From: Candidatus Pelagibacter sp. HIMB1321
GTDB taxonomy: Bacteria > Pseudomonadota > Alphaproteobacteria > Pelagibacterales > Pelagibacteraceae
DNA: 64,000 nt
Assembly: GCF_900177485.1 (NCBI RefSeq)
Contig: NZ_LT840186.1
Span: forward strand, 124,001 to 188,000
Reading direction: 5' to 3'
Part shown: in pieces, positions 61,233 through 64,000 of the stretch
Layout: every line of letters begins with the position of its first letter
Position numbering within the stretch: the first letter of the stretch is position 1
Program-made: the position numbers and the translations under genes
Notes under the pieces: model-generated
Seen by the model: the letters and a program-made list of their open reading frames with translations, nothing else
Databases searched by the model: none
What the model was told of the DNA's origin: nothing

Positions 61233-61417
61233 TTGAAACTTGGCAAATAATTTTAGCTATAATTATTGTTGGTTTATCAATTGTAATGCCGATTTATTAT
61301 TCAAGGCAAAGAAAAAATAAAACTCAACAAGAAGAAGTAATTGAACGAATGCAAATTCGTGAATACGGTAGAAAGATTAATGATGAAACTAGAGCTAAAA
61401 GAGATAGATTAAATTAA
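61229..61417 (+). CDS. single-helix membrane microprotein, 62 residues
   Basis: An N-terminal membrane helix (WQIILAIIIVGLSIVMPIYY) is followed by a charged helix with many Arg, Lys and Glu residues. The four-base overlap with the gene before it and a one-base overlap with a tiny frame after it mark a translationally coupled string. Function unknown; likely a subunit or regulator of the membrane proteins encoded upstream. Confidence 0.55.
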   Translation: MIETWQIILAIIIVGLSIVMPIYYSRQRKNKTQQEEVIERMQIREYGRKINDETRAKRDRLN

Positions 61418-61485
61418 TGTCAGTATTAGAGATTTTACTTGTTATTGAGTTATCTTATTTGGCTTACAAACTGATTGTAGATTGA
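61417..61485 (+). CDS. putative 22-residue membrane microprotein
   Basis: A tiny frame opening with ATG inside TAATG at the end of the preceding gene and closing with TGA one base before the ATG of the following gene. It encodes mostly hydrophobic residues (SVLEILLVIELSYLAYKLIV), enough for one membrane helix. The exact fit between two genes suggests translation coupling rather than chance, but at this length it cannot be proven from sequence. Confidence 0.35.
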   Translation: MSVLEILLVIELSYLAYKLIVD

Positions 61486-61486
61486 G

Positions 61487-61807
61487 ATGAAAAAATTTCT
61501 TCTCACAATAATATTTTTTTTAATTTTTAATAGCAGTGTTAGCGCCAATCAAATAGCAAGATTAGGTTCTTTCGATTGTGGAGCAATACTTGAATTTAAA
61601 GATATCAAAGACTCACAAGAATCTGTGCAAGATTGGTTAAATGGATTTTTAACATCAGCACAATTTGGAAGAGAGCCATTAAAGAAAGATCAAGTACCAA
61701 GTAGTAGTAGCAGATATTTTTGGGTTATTAAATTTTGTGAAGAAAATCCTCTAAGCGATATCACCGATGCAGCAGCACAATTATATTATGAACTAATAAA
61801 GGAATGA
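61487..61807 (+). CDS. exported small protein, Rap1a/Tai-like pattern
   Basis: A 106-residue protein with a signal peptide ending SVSA (residue 20). The mature part has two cysteines, one in SFDCGAIL and one in VIKFCEENPLSDITDAAAQLYYEL, separated by VQDWLNGFLTSAQFG. This cysteine-W-x2-G-...-C-x3-P arrangement recalls the Rap1a/Tai group of periplasmic type VI immunity proteins and HdeA-like proteins. Resemblance is only at pattern level. It overlaps the following remnant by four bases. Confidence 0.45.
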   Translation: MKKFLLTIIFFLIFNSSVSANQIARLGSFDCGAILEFKDIKDSQESVQDWLNGFLTSAQFGREPLKKDQVPSSSSRYFWVIKFCEENPLSDITDAAAQLYYELIKE

Positions 61808-61884
61808 AAAAACTTCTCCTCACAATTCTATTCACCTTGATTCTAAGTGGGGGTGCTAGAGCAAAGACTATTTGGAAACATTAA
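61804..61884 (+). pseudogene. truncated signal-peptide ORF, likely duplicate remnant of the upstream gene
   Basis: A 26-codon frame in an ATGA overlap with the gene before it. It consists of a complete signal peptide (KKLLLTILFTLILSGGARA) and only six further residues before TAA. Its first about 30 bases closely match those of the 106-residue gene upstream (both begin ATGAAAAAA and carry CTCACAAT), so it looks like the leftover 5' end of a tandem copy. A tiny secreted peptide is the alternative. Confidence 0.45.
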
Positions 61885-61890
61885 ACATAA

Positions 61891-62445
61891 ATGACAAATA
61901 AAGTTAATATTTCTGAAAAGGTTATAAAAGTACAACAATTAATAGAAAAAGAAGAAAAAATTAAAATTTTAGAAAATTGGTACGAAAATATAAAAAATCA
62001 TATAGGAATTTCTGATTATGAAAAAGAATACCTGGTTAGTGCTGTTGAGAAAAGAATAAGAGTTAAATTCCCCAATAAAGCAAGAAAAGTTCTAGGAGGA
62101 AAAAGTGCAAAAGCACAAGAATTACTGGAGGAAATATATCAATCTTTAATCAAAGAATTTGATTGGTCGCAAAATAATGTCGGGAATAAAGTTAAAGTAT
62201 GTGGGAGTATGATTAGTGGTAAAGAGTTTGTCTGTTGGTATATTTCTTACAAAAATAATGATGGTTATTCTACAGGGTTACATTTTAGACAAAAAAAGGC
62301 AGAGGATGATCCTTATTTAGATGTAGATTATAGAAAAGTAGGGAACGAATATGAAAAGGATAGAGAAGTTAAAACATTTCCTGTTCAATTTAAAGATGAA
62401 GCTATAAATCTTTTTAGAGATTACTTGAGAAAAGTAATTAAATGA
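61891..62445 (+). CDS. hypothetical soluble protein, 184 residues
   Basis: A charged cytoplasmic protein with a helical N-terminal half (KVIKVQQLIEKEEKIKILENWY) and a mixed second half with YSTGLHFRQKKAEDDPYLDVDY. There is no signal peptide or membrane helix. The last part (AINLFRDYLRKVIK) is an amphipathic helix. No family is recognised. It converges with the HNH endonuclease gene, two bases apart, and follows the signal-peptide remnant by six bases. Confidence 0.55.
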   Translation: MTNKVNISEKVIKVQQLIEKEEKIKILENWYENIKNHIGISDYEKEYLVSAVEKRIRVKFPNKARKVLGGKSAKAQELLEEIYQSLIKEFDWSQNNVGNKVKVCGSMISGKEFVCWYISYKNNDGYSTGLHFRQKKAEDDPYLDVDYRKVGNEYEKDREVKTFPVQFKDEAINLFRDYLRKVIK

Positions 62446-62447
62446 AG

Positions 62448-63461
62448 TTATTTCTCAAGTGATAGACTGTTAATGTTGCACCAATTTTGTAAAGACTGTT
62501 TATTAGGATGATAATTTGAGTTAACAGGAAGTTTTATTCTAGATCCATTAAAATCCTTGTAAGTAAGAGAGTTTTTAGCTTTATCATTTAATATTACTTT
62601 ATACTCACTGTCTATTCCAAGAAGACCTTGTGTCCACAATTTATGAATATCCGCTCTTAATGGAATTCCATTATTTATATTATTAGACTCTACATTTTTA
62701 TATGGCTCAATATGGTTTGCTTCAATTGACTCAATTAAATCAGAATTTGTTACACAACATCTGTTTGAGTATGCGCTTAATACTTTTATTCTAAAATTTT
62801 GTTGTCCTTGTCTTATTTTTGAAGTTGATTGATTGTTTGTGTTAGGAGTATTATTTTCTATAGTTTTATCATTTTCAACATTATTTACTATAATTTTTGC
62901 TGATGTAATTTCCTCATATAATCTGATTAAAAATTTAAAATCTTTTTCTAAAGAATTACTTGAGTTAAGTAATTTTGAATAAATTTCACCACTGTTGTTT
63001 CTACTGGTAAGTGTGTGACTTAAATTTTTAAAAATTTCTTTAAATAAATTATGTTCAGTTGAAATTAAAAAAGCTTCAATTTCATATTCCCCCCCTGCAA
63101 TATCAAATAAAATTAATAATGGAGTGCCAAATGAGTTCATCATATTAATTTTATAATAATAAACTATGGTATCTCTTAGAGACGCTTCAACTTCATCACT
63201 CCCAGATCTAAATTTTGGGCTCCTTAATGAACCATCAGGATTAGTAATTGGATCGTTGATAAAAGATGTAATTATCTCAGTTTTTTTTTCTTTTCCAAAA
63301 AAAATATTTAATTTTGTTTTAATTGAAATTCTTTTTTTCCAATTATTAATAAAATTTTGAGCATATCCTATATGAGTAATATGACCATCAGTAAGCCCAA
63401 GTTCAGCTTTTGAAACTGTCTTATAAGAGATATTTCTAATTATCCTCATTGAACCAACCAT
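62448..63461 (-). CDS. HNH restriction endonuclease
   Basis: A 337-residue protein with a C-terminal HNH domain: RCCVTNSDLIESIEANHIEPYKNV, then NNGIPLRADIHKLWTQGLLGID, the layout of HNH endonucleases (HNH_2 type) tied to methylases. The N-terminal about 200 residues probably bind DNA and set specificity. It follows a C5-cytosine methyltransferase gene and overlaps its end by 26 bases, or 14 if the second Met (63449) is the start. Together they form a type II restriction-modification system. Confidence 0.82.
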   Translation of the reverse strand: MVGSMRIIRNISYKTVSKAELGLTDGHITHIGYAQNFINNWKKRISIKTKLNIFFGKEKKTEIITSFINDPITNPDGSLRSPKFRSGSDEVEASLRDTIVYYYKINMMNSFGTPLLILFDIAGGEYEIEAFLISTEHNLFKEIFKNLSHTLTSRNNSGEIYSKLLNSSNSLEKDFKFLIRLYEEITSAKIIVNNVENDKTIENNTPNTNNQSTSKIRQGQQNFRIKVLSAYSNRCCVTNSDLIESIEANHIEPYKNVESNNINNGIPLRADIHKLWTQGLLGIDSEYKVILNDKAKNSLTYKDFNGSRIKLPVNSNYHPNKQSLQNWCNINSLSLEK

Positions 63462-64000
63462 AATTAATTAAATGAGTAATTATAGCTTTTACCACATTTG
63501 TGGTTACTGAGTTTCCAGCTTGCATATAAAGTTGTGTATCAGATATATCATTTAGTTTTGCATTATTATAAAATTTAGTTGGAAACCCTTGAAGTTTCAA
63601 TGCTTCTAAAGGTGTTAATTTCCTAATCCATTTTAATTTTTTATCATTGTTGATAAATTTATTTGAGTAATAATTATCTTGGTTAGCTCTATGCATTTTA
63701 ACCATGGTCCTTGTCAAAGGTCTGGCAATTTCAAGGTCTATTTCTGATTTTGAATAATATCCTCCAGTTCCATGTTTTAAGATAGTTTTTAGTATCTTGT
63801 TTGATAGAATATATTTTTTATCTACTTTCTTATCTAAAATTGTTTTGGTGGTTATATTTTTTTTAGATATAGAAGGAACTTCTGTAGGATATTTTTTTTC
63901 TAATTTTTTTAATGAACCATAAATGTAAACTCTTCTACGTGTTTGAGGAACACCATAGTGTTTACTATCAAGAACCCACCAATTAACATCATATCCTTCT
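63436..64000 (-). CDS. C5-cytosine DNA methyltransferase, N-terminus cut by window edge
   Basis: The open frame continues without stop from 63436 to the right edge, about 188 codons, beginning with residues that read YDVNWWVLDSKHYGVPQTRRRVYIYG. This is motif VIII (QxRxR) of C5-cytosine methyltransferases. RKLTPLEALKLQGFP (motif IX end) and QLYMQAGNSVTTNVV (motif X) close the protein. The catalytic PCQ motif lies outside the window. The Met at 63717 is internal. It would protect DNA against the HNH enzyme encoded just downstream. Confidence 0.93.
   Translation of the reverse strand, partial: EGYDVNWWVLDSKHYGVPQTRRRVYIYGSLKKLEKKYPTEVPSISKKNITTKTILDKKVDKKYILSNKILKTILKHGTGGYYSKSEIDLEIARPLTRTMVKMHRANQDNYYSNKFINNDKKLKWIRKLTPLEALKLQGFPTKFYNNAKLNDISDTQLYMQAGNSVTTNVVKAIITHLINYGWFNEDN

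Overview
The window is a stretch of chromosome from a very AT-rich, tightly packed marine alphaproteobacterium, almost certainly SAR11 (Candidatus Pelagibacter or a close relative). The reasons are: a green-tuned proteorhodopsin followed by ferredoxin, ferredoxin reductase and GST genes; a tandem glycine riboswitch ahead of gcvT-gcvH-gcvP; an alphaproteobacterial-type LexA box at umuDC; the NAD-linked formate dehydrogenase genes next to molybdenum-cofactor genes; and intergenic gaps that are mostly 0-50 bases, with many 1, 4 or 8 base overlaps. No tRNA, rRNA, IS element or CRISPR array was seen, and no gene-free stretch exceeds 300 bases. All calls come from reading sequence motifs by eye; no database search was possible.

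Layout. 0-4 kb: ygfZ (cut by the window edge), a dihydroorotase, an SMR exporter and a PrpE-type acyl-CoA synthetase. 4.2-7.1 kb: proteorhodopsin, with dyad symmetries upstream and a strong terminator downstream, then ferredoxin, ferredoxin-NADP reductase and GST. 7-15.9 kb: a DksA-like protein, two glycosyltransferases, umuDC with an SOS box, a GFA-type protein, glycerate kinase, a TolC-type protein and recA. 16-27 kb: housekeeping genes alaS, icd, psd-pssA, rlmE, a guaB lacking CBS domains, guaA, gloA and panB. 27-31.7 kb: TerC, a TPR protein, the 5-oxoprolinase subunits pxpA and pxpBC, and a DMT exporter. 31.7-36.2 kb: glycine riboswitch and glycine cleavage genes. 36.2-42.3 kb: a membrane-lipid and photo-oxidative-stress-like cluster (COG2907 oxidoreductase, DUF1365, Cfa-like methyltransferase, DUF3833 lipoprotein, SDR, TspO) and an amino-acid-oxidase-like flavoprotein. 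42.3-51.8 kb: SelO, then formate dehydrogenase (alpha, a fused gamma-beta, FdhD, an HPP membrane protein and a SufU/NifU-like scaffold), divergent from mobA-moeA. 51.9-57.8 kb: a DMT exporter, a creatinase-like enzyme, a glycine amidinotransferase-like enzyme, threonine aldolase, a PhyH dioxygenase and a MOSC protein.

From about 58.05 kb to the right edge the character changes to an accessory region. It holds an inverted repeat, a cysteine-containing small ORF of unusual base composition, secreted and membrane proteins of unknown function, microproteins in overlapping frames, a large membrane protein with a possible nuclease-like core, and a restriction-modification pair (HNH endonuclease plus C5-cytosine methyltransferase cut by the edge).

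How the genes fit together. C1 and glycine metabolism dominates. The glycine cleavage genes feed C1 units to folate, formate dehydrogenase can oxidise formate to CO2 with NADH formation, and threonine aldolase makes glycine. The amidinotransferase/creatinase pair could transfer the amidino group of arginine to glycine and then hydrolyse the product. Light-linked functions (proteorhodopsin, TspO, the lipid-modification cluster) form a second theme. The most interesting candidates are the amidinotransferase-creatinase-threonine aldolase operon, the membrane-protein/microprotein cluster at 58.3-62.4 kb, the SOS box that touches the umuD start codon, and the lipid cluster with TspO.
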